From positions 496,001-560,000 of the forward strand of contig NC_009048.1 in assembly GCF_000209165.1 (NCBI RefSeq): 64,000 nt of DNA, in the 5' to 3' direction. A program made the translations under genes and the position numbers. The notes beneath the pieces were generated by a model. The model saw nothing but the letters and a program-made list of their open reading frames with translations, did not search any database and was not told the origin of the DNA. This document shows, one piece after another, positions 18,497 to 29,561 of this stretch (within the stretch, counting starts at the first letter, position 1; each line of letters starts with the position of its first letter). The stretch is from Scheffersomyces stipitis CBS 6054. Its lineage: Eukaryota > Ascomycota > Pichiomycetes > Serinales > Debaryomycetaceae.

Positions 18497-19321
18497 GGGG
18501 AATAGAAAGCATTGGCATGTGGATCAAGGAAAAATGGTAGGCAAAGCGAAGAGAAGGTGGAGTTGTAGATAATGCTAAAGCTAGATACGAGATACGGGTG
18601 CTGATAGTTAAGGATGTCGTACTGAGTATGGAGATATGTCGCACTTGGATTACAGCTAGAATGTCGCGTGGAGATGACTTGGACTCCTACGGAGGTGATA
18701 TCTAGAGAGATTATGGTAGTGGAGTTAGGGCAATTAGATCAGCTTAGTTTCGCTTAAAGGTGCTGCTTATTCTACCAGTATCAATTGTGTCAATTGTGCC
18801 AGTAGTGCCAATAATGCCATACTCCATACTGCTCAATCTTTCTGTTGAAATTGCAACTTTTCAATCTGAATTTTTTGTAAGCCATTTCTCGTAAATCTCA
18901 TCAAATTTCTACTTCCTTACCAACAAATTCGTAGAAAATACCACTCAAATTCCTTGACCAGTATCATTAAAACGACAGGAAATACAATATTATCTTCTCT
19001 GAAAAATTCTGCTTCACAAAAAACGACTGCACACAGAACATCACCCTATCCCCACATTCCAGCCGTGGAGTATTCCAATTGATGATATCTGTTCAAATAA
19101 GTAAAGCGTTCGTAGCTTCTCTCAAGAGCCAATTCACGAATCAATTGAAACAACCCGACAATCCATCCGTGTTCAGCAAAGTGCAGTTTGTTGGTTCCAT
19201 ATCTTGCTACAAGAAGCTTCTCTTCCATTTCTGTGTCTGCCACGCTCGCTATTGTTCCATTTTTCACTGCAGCCACCCCAGTATTGTGGATGCGAAAAAA
19301 CGGCTCCTATTCAGGTGAAAT
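18497..19321. other. Divergent promoter, VPS38-like / 19322 gene
   Basis: 825 bp, no supported gene. It carries ATGTCGCA at 18636-18643 and the variant ATGTCGCG at 18661-18668. Short frames at 19046-19318 on both strands overlap and look fortuitous. Confidence 0.6.
18636..18668. promoter_or_regulatory. ATGTCGCA motif and variant
   Basis: ATGTCGCA at 18636-18643 and ATGTCGCG at 18661-18668, in the same orientation 25 bp apart, 140-170 bp upstream of the VPS38-like start. Confidence 0.35.
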
Positions 19322-21934
19322 ATGTCCCTAGACAAAGATAAGAAGTCCGGAAGCTTGTTTGGAAATAGGCTTTCGTCTATACTAAATAAACACGGTGGAC
19401 ATGGCACGAATCCTGCGGCTCCTAACCATATCTCTCCCGCGACAGGGAAGTCTCACAGAGCCAGCAGTTCTCTGCCTAAACCTGTCGCTAGCGTATCTAG
19501 ATCCAGCCCTGGGAAAAGTGCACATAGCGAGAGCCGAAGCGAAGTTAGCGACGCTCATCGTACGATGGTAATGCCAAGGGTTGAGAGTGCGGAACCGGCT
19601 GCGAGAACTGGCGGAGGCTTCAAGAAACAGAATAGCTACAACATCAATACAGTCAACACAATGAACAATGAAATATATAATTACAGAGACGAAGATGGTC
19701 CCAAGTGTCCTACAAAGCGACAATTCAGCAATCAATACGACCACGACAGTCTCCATCCATTTAGCCCTGGCACACCTCTGAAACAAGTCCTCACTACAGA
19801 GCATTCCGCGCACGGCGGTGCGGCTCAAGTTGTCGCTACCGGCACAAATATCAATAGGCCAGAAACAAATATCGATACCAAAGACTACTTTTCTTCACTA
19901 ACTTCAGGCCAACAACTGACACAACTCGCTGTAGATCTAACAATGAGTGGCAGTCTCACGCTGCCCCACGGCGTTACCCGTAATTCAACGAAACTTCACC
20001 GAAAACCCCCGCCTTCGCTTTCTTTTGATGAGACCAGTGAACTAGATGAGTTGTACTTTGGCACTAAACCGCAGACCAACGCTACAATTGAAACCAATGA
20101 AGTCACAAGACAGACGGACGTGCTGCCCCCAGTTCCAGAACACAAAATCTCTGATTCTAGCTCTCCTAGCGACCAATCTCACAAAGGCATAGACGACTTG
20201 ATCGACAATCTTGAAGATGAGATTGACAACTTTCTCAGCTTGGAAAAGAACAATTCCAGCAAAAATAAAGGCAGTAACATAAACAGGGATACCACCAGAG
20301 ACAACGAAATCAAAAGAAGTGGCGATATTAATGGCGGCAGTAGCTCCAGCAGCATTGCTCATGACGATTTTCAGTATCTGACAGATAATGCAAGTTCTGC
20401 CAGCATAGTACACCAGCTTCGTATCGCGCGATCTCCTCCTTTAATGGCACTTTCTAGCTTCACTACAGGTTCGTCTAATGAACCAAACGAACACACCGAG
20501 CCTTTTGCGAGCGAGTCTGCTTATACTGACTTTGAAGCCATTCTGCCATACAAAATTAACAAGCTGGTATCTCCAGGATACTCTTCAGACCCTCCATACC
20601 CAGTAGAAGCATCACCAAATACATCATCAGCTAACGACTCATTCGAGCACGCTCCCAGCATTGTAAACAATAATGTTCTCGTCGATAATCTCGATTTTTC
20701 ACTGCAAGAGTTTGCAAATGACATTCTGCCAGAACCTCACCATTCCGCTGAGTATTCCCTCAGTTCAAGTCCGGCCTCGGGAAACATCTTGGAAGCAGCC
20801 ATAACTGCCGGACTGACTCCAAGTCTAGACTCGGATGGACCAGCCATATCAACTCCACAGAGAAGATCTCATTCTTCAGGTATAGCGCCTGTCTCTACGA
20901 ACTCTAGTAATGATAGCGCAAGAAGTATGTCAAATAGCCAAGTGGTGAATCCCGCACTTACGAGATCACCCCTAACGCCGTCTCTGACATTCTCTCGAGT
21001 GCCAGTGAAACCATCTGGCTCTCAAGTATTAGATACGATATTCAGTGGTAATGCCGATACTGCTTTAGCCACATCTCGTACAGTGACTACGATGGCTTCT
21101 AGTGCTTCTACAGCCATGAGACATAGACACTCGAGTTCCATGAGTTCGATTAGAAGCTCCAATTCATACAAAAATATCAATTTGTCAACTTTGAAGAAGG
21201 GCTTACAATTGAAACCGGGTGAAGGAGAACGCTCCAACTATGTCTTATCCATACGAAGAAGCGGTGGAACAGCTTTTAACGAGACTGGTCCCGGTAAATG
21301 GAAATTGCCCACAGGTATCCAGCCCGTTGACAAACACGTGTCTGGAGTTAATGGCAGATTCATGAAGTCAGGTATTAACTATGGCAGATTAAAGAAGGGA
21401 GGAAGTGGTGTAGAGTTAAAACATGGCCATTTACAACCTCGTTTGCTTGCTTCTGAAATTGACGACAGAGACGACCTAGCCATAACATTAGAACAAAGTT
21501 TGGTAGGCAGCGGGAGTAATGGACTCAGTAAAACAACAACAACTTCCGATGTCAAGAGCTCCGATTCCAGTATAGCAGCGCCTTCTACTTCTAACTCTAT
21601 ATCGGCGCAAAACTCTCTCAAGCGGTCTACCACAGAAGCTTCGTATGCTGCAGGAGATTCTCTCAGCACAACTACCGAATCCACGAGCGAACTGAAGAGA
21701 TCATCCGTTTCTTCAGATTCTTCTGGAAGTCTAGATGAGATTGGTGGTTTCTACCAGCATCGTGGGTACAAATATAATGATCAGGATGATTGTGGGGAAG
21801 ACGAAGAAAATGATACAGAGGTGGAAACCAACGGTATAGGCTCAGAAAAGTTCCGTCCAATTATTGATGAGGAAGAAGAGGAACGGCCACGGTTGGTTTT
21901 GGCAAATCCCGATTATTCAAGCGATAGTGAGTAA
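19322..21934 (+). CDS. Unrecognised Ser-rich, largely disordered protein
   Basis: An 870-aa product that is mostly low-complexity Ser/Thr/Asn/Pro. Visible landmarks are an N-terminal basic patch (KDKKSGSLFGNRLSSIL), an acidic segment near 285-305 (DDLIDNLEDEIDNFLSLE), many SP/TP sites suited to kinases such as CDK, and a better conserved-looking C-terminal block at about 620-720 (LKKGLQLKPGEGERSNYVLSI, GKWKLPTGIQPVDKHVSG, VELKHGHLQPRLLASE). It ends in a very acidic tail (DEEEEERPRLVLANPDYSSD). This layout suggests a bud-site or polarity-type scaffold, but that is inference. No membrane segment. CTG codons are comparatively frequent in the Ser-rich parts. Confidence 0.85.
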   Translation: MSLDKDKKSGSLFGNRLSSILNKHGGHGTNPAAPNHISPATGKSHRASSSLPKPVASVSRSSPGKSAHSESRSEVSDAHRTMVMPRVESAEPAARTGGGFKKQNSYNINTVNTMNNEIYNYRDEDGPKCPTKRQFSNQYDHDSLHPFSPGTPLKQVLTTEHSAHGGAAQVVATGTNINRPETNIDTKDYFSSLTSGQQLTQLAVDLTMSGSLTLPHGVTRNSTKLHRKPPPSLSFDETSELDELYFGTKPQTNATIETNEVTRQTDVLPPVPEHKISDSSSPSDQSHKGIDDLIDNLEDEIDNFLSLEKNNSSKNKGSNINRDTTRDNEIKRSGDINGGSSSSSIAHDDFQYLTDNASSASIVHQLRIARSPPLMALSSFTTGSSNEPNEHTEPFASESAYTDFEAILPYKINKLVSPGYSSDPPYPVEASPNTSSANDSFEHAPSIVNNNVLVDNLDFSLQEFANDILPEPHHSAEYSLSSSPASGNILEAAITAGLTPSLDSDGPAISTPQRRSHSSGIAPVSTNSSNDSARSMSNSQVVNPALTRSPLTPSLTFSRVPVKPSGSQVLDTIFSGNADTALATSRTVTTMASSASTAMRHRHSSSMSSIRSSNSYKNINLSTLKKGLQLKPGEGERSNYVLSIRRSGGTAFNETGPGKWKLPTGIQPVDKHVSGVNGRFMKSGINYGRLKKGGSGVELKHGHLQPRLLASEIDDRDDLAITLEQSLVGSGSNGLSKTTTTSDVKSSDSSIAAPSTSNSISAQNSLKRSTTEASYAAGDSLSTTTESTSELKRSSVSSDSSGSLDEIGGFYQHRGYKYNDQDDCGEDEENDTEVETNGIGSEKFRPIIDEEEEERPRLVLANPDYSSDSE

Positions 21935-22198
21935 AATAATGAATAGAATGTGGAAAATTTTGGAGGGAGTAATGAATATATTAATTTAGTAGTGCGATTT
22001 CGCAGCCATTCTTACTCGATTTAAAATATAATATGAACAAATAATTAGAAATGACTGTAGTAAAAAAAGATGGCGATACATTAAAAAGGCCTCAGTTCAT
22101 ACGTGAACTTTCCAGTAAAATATACATTAGGACACTCCTATAGATTTATGTCATATGTGTACCTAACTGAGTCTATGTGAAAATCAATTCAACATATT

Positions 22199-22204
22199 CA
22201 CGTG
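22199..22204. promoter_or_regulatory. CACGTG E-box upstream of SEC26
   Basis: Context TTCACGTGACC, 138 bp before the SEC26 start. Confidence 0.4.
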
Positions 22205-22266
22205 ACCTTCGTGCCTCTACCGATCGAAACCAACACGTCGACTAAACAACAATAATAGATATATGG

Positions 22267-22284
22267 AAATTTCAATTTTTCACT
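22267..22284. promoter_or_regulatory. RRPE-like element upstream of SEC26
   Basis: AAATTTCAATTTTTCACT, identical over 18 bases to 46050-46067 between HAP3 and RFT1; on the minus strand it reads AGTGAAAAATTGAAATTT, close to the RRPE consensus TGAAAAATTT. Confidence 0.4.
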
Positions 22285-22341
22285 CCCTAGCAATCGCAGG
22301 CTTTGATCCTTTCCATTCAAATTCACCAATTGAATATCAAA

Positions 22342-25185
22342 ATGTCTGAGTCTGGATACACATTGATCTACGACCCCAATGCGGCGTCCAAGACCTCAGT
22401 CAATGAGTTCAAAACTCTCCTCGAAAAAGGAAAAGATGAAGCCAAGGTTGAGGCCATGAAGAAGATCTTGATTCTGATTCTCAACGGTGACCCCATGCCC
22501 GATTTGTTGATGCACATCATCAGATTTGTGATGCCCTCCAAAAACAAGGAGTTGAAGAAGTTGCTCTACCACTATTGGGAAGTTTGTCCCAAGATGGACG
22601 ATCAGGGCAAAATGAGACACGAGATGATTCTTGTTTGTAACGCTATACAGAGAGATTTACAACATCCTAACGAGTACATCCGTGGAAATACGTTGAGGTA
22701 CTTGACGAAGTTGAAGGAGGCAGAATTGTTGGAAACTTTGGTACCAAATGTCCGCCAGTGTCTTGAACACAGACACGCCTATGTGAGAAAGAATGCTGTG
22801 TTTGCGCTTCATTCCATCCACAAGGTCAACGACCATTTGGTTCCCGATGCGGACGAGCTTATCTACAAGTTTTTGTATGAGGAAAGTGACTCGGTTTGTA
22901 AGAGAAATGCTTTTGTCTGTCTTGGAGACTTGAACAGAGACGCATCCTTACAGTATATCCAAGATAACATTTCCATTATCGAGACGTTGGATCCGTTGTT
23001 ACAGCTTGCCTTCATCGAGTTCATCCGTAAGGATTCGGTCCAGAACCCAGTGTTGAAGTCTCAGTACACGAACTTGGTGACAGATATCATTGAAAGTTCT
23101 TCCAACGTAGTTGTATACGAAGCAGCCAATGCCTTGACGGTCTTGTCCAACAATCCACAGTCTATCTTGTTGGCTGGTAGCAAGTACGTCGAGTTGGCCA
23201 CCAAAGAAGCTGACAATAATGTCAAGATCATCACTCTTGAGAGAATTAACGACCTCCACAAAAAGAACCCGGGTGTTCTTCAAGAGTTATCTTTGGAAAT
23301 CTTGAGAGTATTATCATCGCAAGACTTAGACGTACGTAAAAAGGCTCTTGACGTTACTTTGCAGTTCGTTACCAGCAGAAATGTAGAAGATGTGGTGAAG
23401 TTGTTGAAGACTGAGTTGCAGAGAACTTCGTCGGCTAATGAAGATAAGAGCGCTGAATACAGACAATTATTGATCAACGCCATCCACCAATTGGCCATCA
23501 AATTTGTCGAAGTTGCAGCCAACGTCATAGATTTGTTGTTGGAGTCCATGAGTGACTTAAACACCACTGCTGCTTACGAAGTTATCACTTTTGTTAAAGA
23601 AGTCGTGGAAAAGTTCCCAGACTTGAGAAAGACCATAATAACCCGGTTGATCAGCGTGTTGCCTTCTATCAAAAGTGGAAAGGTCTTCCGTGGAGCATTC
23701 TGGATTATTGGTGAATATGCTCTTGAAGAAAGCTTAGTTCAAGAAGCATGGAAATACATTAGATCTAGCATTGGAGAGGTTCCTATTGTAGCCAGTGAAA
23801 AGAGAGCTGCCGAAGGAAATGCCCCAGATGTAGAAGAATACTCCAACGGATCTACTGAACATACAAAGAAGGGACCTGTAGTTTTGCCCGATGGTACCTA
23901 TGCTACTGAAAGTGCTTTGACTGCTGAAGTAAAGGATACCAGCAACGATGAGAAGCCTCCAGTTCGTAAACATATCTTGGACGGAGACTTTTATCTTGCT
24001 GCCGTGTTGTCCTCTACTTTGGTCAAATTGGTTTTGAGATTACATCGTTTGAAGGCTCTGCAATCGGTGTTGAATGCTTCTAAGGCTGAGGCTTTATTGA
24101 TTATGGTTTCGATCTTGAGAGCAGGTGAGAGTTCATATGTAGCCAAGAAGATCGATGAAGACTCAGCTGATCGTATTCTCTCATACATCAAGGTATTGAA
24201 TGAAGAAGATGATTTGGAATTAATCCTGGCCGGGTTCTTGGACGAAACCAAAGATGCCTTCACTGCCCAGATTCAGAGCGCCGAGCTCAAGAAGGCAGAA
24301 GAGCAAGCCAGAGATTTCCACGAAAACGCTGAGCAGGTGGACGGTTCTATTGTTTTCAGACAATTCGACAAGGATAATGCTGCCAAGAGTGCTGCTGTTG
24401 ATGATGTATCATTGGCAAGTGGTAGTGCATTAAAGAAGGAAGACTTGTCGTCCAGATTAAACAAGATCTTACAATTGACAGGATTCTCTGATCCAATCTA
24501 TGCCGAAGCCTTTGTCAAGGTTCACCAATACGACGTCACCTTGGATGTCTTGTTGGTTAACCAAACCACTGCTACGTTGCGTAACTTGTCAATTGAGTTT
24601 GCTACTCTTGGTGATTTGAAGGTTGTGGACAAGCCTGCTACAGCCAACGTAGGTCCACATGGATTCTACAAAATTCAAACCACAGTGAAGGTCACCTCAG
24701 CAGACACTGGTGTCATCTTTGGTAACATTGTCTACGATGGCCAACACTCTGATGAGTCTACCATTGTGATCTTGAACGACGTTCATGTGGATATCATGGA
24801 TTATATTAAGCCTGCCACTTGTTCTGAAAGCCAGTTCCGTAAGATGTGGAACGAATTCGAATGGGAAAACAAGATCACCATCAAGTCACAGATTCCTACT
24901 TTGAAGGAATACTTGGACGAATTGATGAAGGGCACCAACATGAACTGTTTAACTCCCGGTGCTGTCATAGGAGAAGAATGCCAGTTCTTGTCTGCTAACT
25001 TGTACTCTCGCTCATCGTTTGGTGAAGATGCCTTGGCCAACTTGTGTATTGAAAAGCAGAGTGACGGTCCAATAATTGGCCATGTTAGAATAAGATCCAA
25101 GGGTCAGGGTTTGGCATTGTCGTTGGGTGACAGAGTTGCATCAATTTCCCGTAAAAACAAGCCAGCAAGTGTGATCAAGGTCTAA
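22342..25185 (+). CDS. SEC26: Coatomer beta subunit (beta-COP)
   Basis: Subunit of the COPI coat that forms Golgi-to-ER and intra-Golgi vesicles. The 947-aa product matches beta-COP along its length: N-terminal HEAT/armadillo solenoid (about 1-540; hallmark DLLMHIIRFVMPS, EMILVCNAIQRDLQHPNEYIRG, CLEHRHAYVRKNAV), an acidic linker near 495-550, and the C-terminal appendage (about 650-947) with FRKMWNEFEWENKI. I start it at MSESGYTLIYDPNA; the frame extends further upstream only to a TTG, and family members begin like the ATG form. The only CTG near the N-terminus lies where other beta-COPs vary. Confidence 0.96.
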   Translation: MSESGYTLIYDPNAASKTSVNEFKTLLEKGKDEAKVEAMKKILILILNGDPMPDLLMHIIRFVMPSKNKELKKLLYHYWEVCPKMDDQGKMRHEMILVCNAIQRDLQHPNEYIRGNTLRYLTKLKEAELLETLVPNVRQCLEHRHAYVRKNAVFALHSIHKVNDHLVPDADELIYKFLYEESDSVCKRNAFVCLGDLNRDASLQYIQDNISIIETLDPLLQLAFIEFIRKDSVQNPVLKSQYTNLVTDIIESSSNVVVYEAANALTVLSNNPQSILLAGSKYVELATKEADNNVKIITLERINDLHKKNPGVLQELSLEILRVLSSQDLDVRKKALDVTLQFVTSRNVEDVVKLLKTELQRTSSANEDKSAEYRQLLINAIHQLAIKFVEVAANVIDLLLESMSDLNTTAAYEVITFVKEVVEKFPDLRKTIITRLISVLPSIKSGKVFRGAFWIIGEYALEESLVQEAWKYIRSSIGEVPIVASEKRAAEGNAPDVEEYSNGSTEHTKKGPVVLPDGTYATESALTAEVKDTSNDEKPPVRKHILDGDFYLAAVLSSTLVKLVLRLHRLKALQSVLNASKAEALLIMVSILRAGESSYVAKKIDEDSADRILSYIKVLNEEDDLELILAGFLDETKDAFTAQIQSAELKKAEEQARDFHENAEQVDGSIVFRQFDKDNAAKSAAVDDVSLASGSALKKEDLSSRLNKILQLTGFSDPIYAEAFVKVHQYDVTLDVLLVNQTTATLRNLSIEFATLGDLKVVDKPATANVGPHGFYKIQTTVKVTSADTGVIFGNIVYDGQHSDESTIVILNDVHVDIMDYIKPATCSESQFRKMWNEFEWENKITIKSQIPTLKEYLDELMKGTNMNCLTPGAVIGEECQFLSANLYSRSSFGEDALANLCIEKQSDGPIIGHVRIRSKGQGLALSLGDRVASISRKNKPASVIKV

Positions 25186-25634
25186 AACATTTATTTCGTT
25201 TTATTGTATTCACTAAATGTATAGTGTATAATCAAAACTTCATATACAAATCATTTACATATATTATATTAAGAAGAATTTTCACCAAAACTAATCTAAT
25301 ACATAAGGGTAGCATACTCTTCAAAATATAGAATAGATGCAAATCAAAAAGTATAAGTACGATTCACTATTGATTGTATTATGCTGTGCCAGCCAATATC
25401 TCTTGCATTACTGCAGACCCATTTTGAGTTGTTCAGCACCAGACGTAGTACACAATTGGAATTAAGAATACTTTTTCACCAAGCAGGCCGTTCAGCTGTT
25501 AGAAATTGAAACAGACGAATCTCGCGTGTATCATTTAAATCAAAGGACAACTTTGTACACGAAGATTTGGATAGCAGTATTCGACTTGAAACCAAATTGA
25601 AAATCTGAATTTCTGCATTTAATGACAAATAAGT
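25186..25634. other. Convergent 3' region
   Basis: 449 bp of AT-rich sequence between the ends of SEC26 and the small membrane-protein gene. Nothing recognised. Confidence 0.7.
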
Positions 25635-25907
25635 TTAGTATTTCGTAGCCCAATATGCAAACAAGACAGAAAAAAGTAGAGGGACCAATTGCAATAAGAC
25701 GAGCTTTCCCAAGTATGATGAAGCACAGCCATTGAACAATGAACTGATTGTACTGTTCACTCCCGTCTTCTCAAACACATAATAGAAATATGCAATAAAC
25801 AAGAGAGGAAACAAGACGGTTATGTATACACCGATGACAACGCCAGTAGTAGCCTTGATGTAGTGGTCGGTGATCTCATTGAGACCCAATATAGTGGTGG
25901 AACTCAT
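25635..25907 (-). CDS. Small unrecognised membrane protein
   Basis: A 90-aa product with two strong hydrophobic segments at about 21-45 (TGVVIGVYITVLFPLLFIAYFY starts here in part) and 66-87 (LGKLVLLQLVPLLFSVLFAYW), separated by a short polar loop with one Asn-X-Ser/Thr site. The N-terminal 18 residues are polar; the C-terminus ends ATKY. I do not recognise the family. The composition, ATG start and isolated position support a real gene, but short length keeps confidence moderate. Size and topology would suit an ER or organelle membrane subunit; this is inference. Confidence 0.55.
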   Translation of the reverse strand: MSSTTILGLNEITDHYIKATTGVVIGVYITVLFPLLFIAYFYYVFEKTGVNSTISSLFNGCASSYLGKLVLLQLVPLLFSVLFAYWATKY

Positions 25908-26842
25908 TGCTGAAAAAGCAAATCAGAGAATACTATATAAATGATAAGAGAGAAGAGACAAACTCCAATGTATATAGCAGAAAAATATTGATAGACAACC
26001 AACTTGGTAAATTTTCGCCAGGAGTCGTGCGATATTCTCCAGAAGAAGTAGACTCTCGTATCCAATTATTCACTAGCAGTAATAATAATTTTGGGGACGA
26101 ATAGTGCATGATGCTGGAGTATGCAGAATGCACTGGGGTCGAATTACCATACGTAGTACTTATTATCTGAAATTCGTAATAAATAAAAGGATGAGAAATA
26201 GTATCCAGTGATAAATCTGTGTAAAAGTGAACCAGTTCTAAAATTATTCTCAACAAGATTGCAAATCTAAAATAATATGAAGACTTTAGAAATAATATGT
26301 CAACAGCTCATTAAGGGTGCCAAGCACTGATAATATTTTCGCACCTGTCTTATTAAAATCTTCAAAAGGAAATTCATGTATTCTATGATTGTATTTGAAC
26401 AAAGAAAATAGTAATAATAATACAAAATACACATTGTTATAGGTTTCAACTAGTCTTTGATATTATAGATGTGAACGAAATACAGTTTCGCTGCAGAAGT
26501 TTTACCGACAATAAGAGATGTACGCATTCGATATCAGTATGATGTCTGTTATTGTCTACTTAGCAGCCACTCAATTTCGAAAATTGGCACTGTATTCTGC
26601 TCATTGTCGGACGAAAACCATAAAATAAGACTCTACTGTACATAATAGGTCGGTTCGTATTCATGAAAAGACTGCAAATGATTCGCATGATTAATGGCCA
26701 AATAATACTTTTCTTTCATAATCCCTAACGAAGTCGTTTCTCTAATGAATCAGGAATCACTGTCAACAGTTCCCGGAATCCAACCGGAACTCGGTTTCAC
26801 AGGACATCAGATTATTATTCTGCTTTAAAATCTTCCACACAA
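25908..26842. other. Gene-free 935 bp
   Basis: AT-rich sequence upstream of the small membrane-protein gene and downstream of the secreted-protein gene. A 65-codon frame at 25907-26104 overlaps the start of the neighbouring gene and has no recognisable features. Nothing else seen. Confidence 0.55.
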
Positions 26843-27553
26843 TTAATGAGCAGTATCCCTGAAAGCACTCTTGCCTCTATAGAATCCATAGTTATTGCAA
26901 GAGGTGAATGAAATGGTATTAACTCCATGCTGAACATATGCTTCTAAACTTCCATCAATTGTATTATTAATACACCATGAAGCATCAAAGTATTCGAACC
27001 TTTCAAGCATCTTCTCTACTTCATCGATGATGGCCAAAAATTGTGCAGAAGGATCACAATCATGCCCTTTCACATCTAATTGTATGAGGTGGTAGTAACT
27101 GCCTGTTTCCTCATCTACCACAACAGTCTTCCGTGTCCAACATGAATTCTCTTTGAAACCGAAGTAAACTTTGAATGCCTCTATTATATCAGTATACAGT
27201 TCCACTAACGATTGCTCTTGATCATGTACATTATTATCTTTGATACTATTCGGCAAAAACAGGTCTGTATGTGAATCTGAAATGGTAACCGATTCGTTGA
27301 GCAATGTAATCAACTTTCCATCCTTGTAATTAGGATTTTCAGTAATGTTAATGAAATCTTCATATGAAATGTTGTCAAATCCAACGACGGTATTTTCACC
27401 AGAACAGTTGTGCTGCGAAGTCGGCTCATTGTCCAGCAGTGACACTGATTCACAAATTTCAAGACTTTCCTTACGTGTTAGTGAATCTTTGGCAAGTGCC
27501 AAGTTGTGGCACAATAATACCAACGAGAAAATTGAGATCAAATTGAGCTTCAT
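26843..27553 (-). CDS. Secreted protein of unknown function
   Basis: A 236-aa product starting MKLNLISIFSLVLLCHN with a clear signal peptide (cut near LALA-KD at about 22). The mature part is acidic, with several N-glycosylation sites and an early Cys pair. The C-terminal third has Cys residues in CWTRK, HDCDPSAQ, SWCINN and TSCNN, a spacing that suggests two disulfides in a small beta-rich domain. There is no GPI signal or membrane segment after the leader, so it is probably released. The frame extends upstream to a GTG, but the ATG here directly begins the signal peptide. I do not recognise the family and claim no function. Its 5' side is a 2-kb gene-free region. Confidence 0.75.
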   Translation of the reverse strand: MKLNLISIFSLVLLCHNLALAKDSLTRKESLEICESVSLLDNEPTSQHNCSGENTVVGFDNISYEDFINITENPNYKDGKLITLLNESVTISDSHTDLFLPNSIKDNNVHDQEQSLVELYTDIIEAFKVYFGFKENSCWTRKTVVVDEETGSYYHLIQLDVKGHDCDPSAQFLAIIDEVEKMLERFEYFDASWCINNTIDGSLEAYVQHGVNTISFTSCNNYGFYRGKSAFRDTAH

Positions 27554-29561
27554 GAAGATAGCGATATAATTCTCGAGAATTATCACAAGGCAGAAAGGAG
27601 GGCATATTTATACCAGTGATCCTATTTGTCCTGCACAATTAGTAACAAATCTAAGTGGTTCCAGTAATTGTGTTCCGACGAATATCTTCAAGTTTTGCGA
27701 TCGAATATTATTTTTCATTACATTTCAATTTATTTTTGGAAAATAAGGATTCTGCCGGAGAAGCTAAATCGAGCAGCTTACTAAATTCACTTTTGCTGTA
27801 AACTCTACCAATCCACACGCATTATACAAGTGGTTAAGAACCAGACACATCCAAAGGAGATACTATACATACTTCGAACTTCAGCAAAATGACTCCTTGC
27901 TATCAACTTTAGATTTTGATTTTGATTTCCTTAAAGAAAATGGTTACAGTCAATTTCAAGAATCTGAATTTCCTTTTTTATGTCCTTCATGAGTTGTATT
28001 GGTATTCTCTTCTCAGTGTATCGTTGTGTCTATATCCAACTATCTCTAATGCGATTTTGAGAATATCCTTCGAGTGAATGAAATTCTGAAAAGAAGTTCA
28101 AATGGTTTATGAATACCATCTGACATATACAGATGTGACTATTTAGCAAGGACAACTTCACGGAACATGGACGAGGAAGTGACAGAACCGTGTTCAGAGT
28201 AACTCACTGAATTGTCTTGTCAGTTTAGGAGAGGTGCGACTTGCATCCGTCAAGTGCGTAAGTAGCTATTTTTTACTTTCAGTGTATGCATAATGCACCT
28301 CTGCCCAATACAGGCAACGGAATAATTGGAACATTTAACAATCACACGAGAGTTAGTCTGGAGTATGAAAACTTGCTCGATTCTTAAACTTACATCAATA
28401 ACTGTACATATCAAACACCAAAAAGTAACAGTCCAGAGGTGACTATACGTTTTTCTAAAAGATGTAACACTTTGTGTTTGCCTTGAGTCAACACATACTT
28501 GAAATATTGGTGTGATCTAAGATCAATTATTCATGTCAGCTAAGAAAATGCTCCCGCTGCAAAGATTGAGTAGTTCCCCAATCTGTGATACAAATGTTCG
28601 GTTCCGACGTAGAATTCTACTAGAGTACGTATATTTTGGGCAAAGATAGCTTCAATCCAAACTCTAATAGACAGTGGTGATAGACTTCCAAAGGTGTAAA
28701 GATGTGAGAAATCTTGCAACCAAAAGTGGACAATGAAACCCTTATTATAACTTCGAAGTTGAGTATTAAACACTACGTAGTAAATCTTTTGTACTCAAAC
28801 TTATATAATAAGCATTAGATGGCGTATCTATGTCTCTTAGCCAATAGTGACTTAGTATAGATTGCTTTTGATGACTGCTGCACGTTGCTGAATCGGTACT
28901 CGCCTCTGGAAGGACTATACATTTAGGATAAAATCTCCGAGTTGTACACTTTACTTACCTCCTTCACTCTGGAAGAAAATCGAAATGAGTAGTTCCAGCC
29001 CTTCTTATAGATTGAACTGCAAGAGAAAATCTCCAGTCAGGGGTTTTAATCTAGAATTGCTGAGACGAGAAACCTACTGATGATCATGTTTGTTAAAGCA
29101 TTCAACGTTCCAGAAGCTGCATCAAGGAGTTTCCCAACAAGAGATGGCCTCGAAAACTTCTGCTGCTCCATAGTCTTCACTCAAGACTTATGACTTCCCA
29201 CTTCATAACTTGACGGCTGACCGGCAATGATTTCCGATATTTTCCTTTGATTGGGTCGACAGCTTCTTTATAACAAGAATAGGTCTTGCTATGTTTGTGC
29301 AAGTGTTGTTTGTAAGATGTGAAAACCAATATGAAGATAATGAATTCATCTCTGTGGTTGAAAAGACAACCTTTTATGTGAATTGAGACCTTTACACTTA
29401 ATTGGAGGAACAGCTGTAAACAAATGTATTATACTCATTCGTCGCCGAACTTGTTCTCTTCTAGGAACCTTCAGTAAGAGATGAGTGAAAAGACAATGCG
29501 ATATTATAGTATGTATATCAGTATATATACATCTCTATGGTGTCACAACTATACTAATGGT
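27554..29561. other. Gene-free 2-kb region
   Basis: No supported coding sequence on either strand; the longest frames (about 77 codons near 28540-28773) are AT-rich and featureless. It serves as promoter of the secreted-protein gene and 3' flank of the gene at 29562. No repeat, tRNA or LTR recognised. Confidence 0.5.

Larger units (their letters stand above)
21935..22341. other. SEC26 promoter
   Basis: 407 bp, no gene seen. It contains CACGTG (22199-22204) and an RRPE-like element (22267-22284). Confidence 0.7.
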
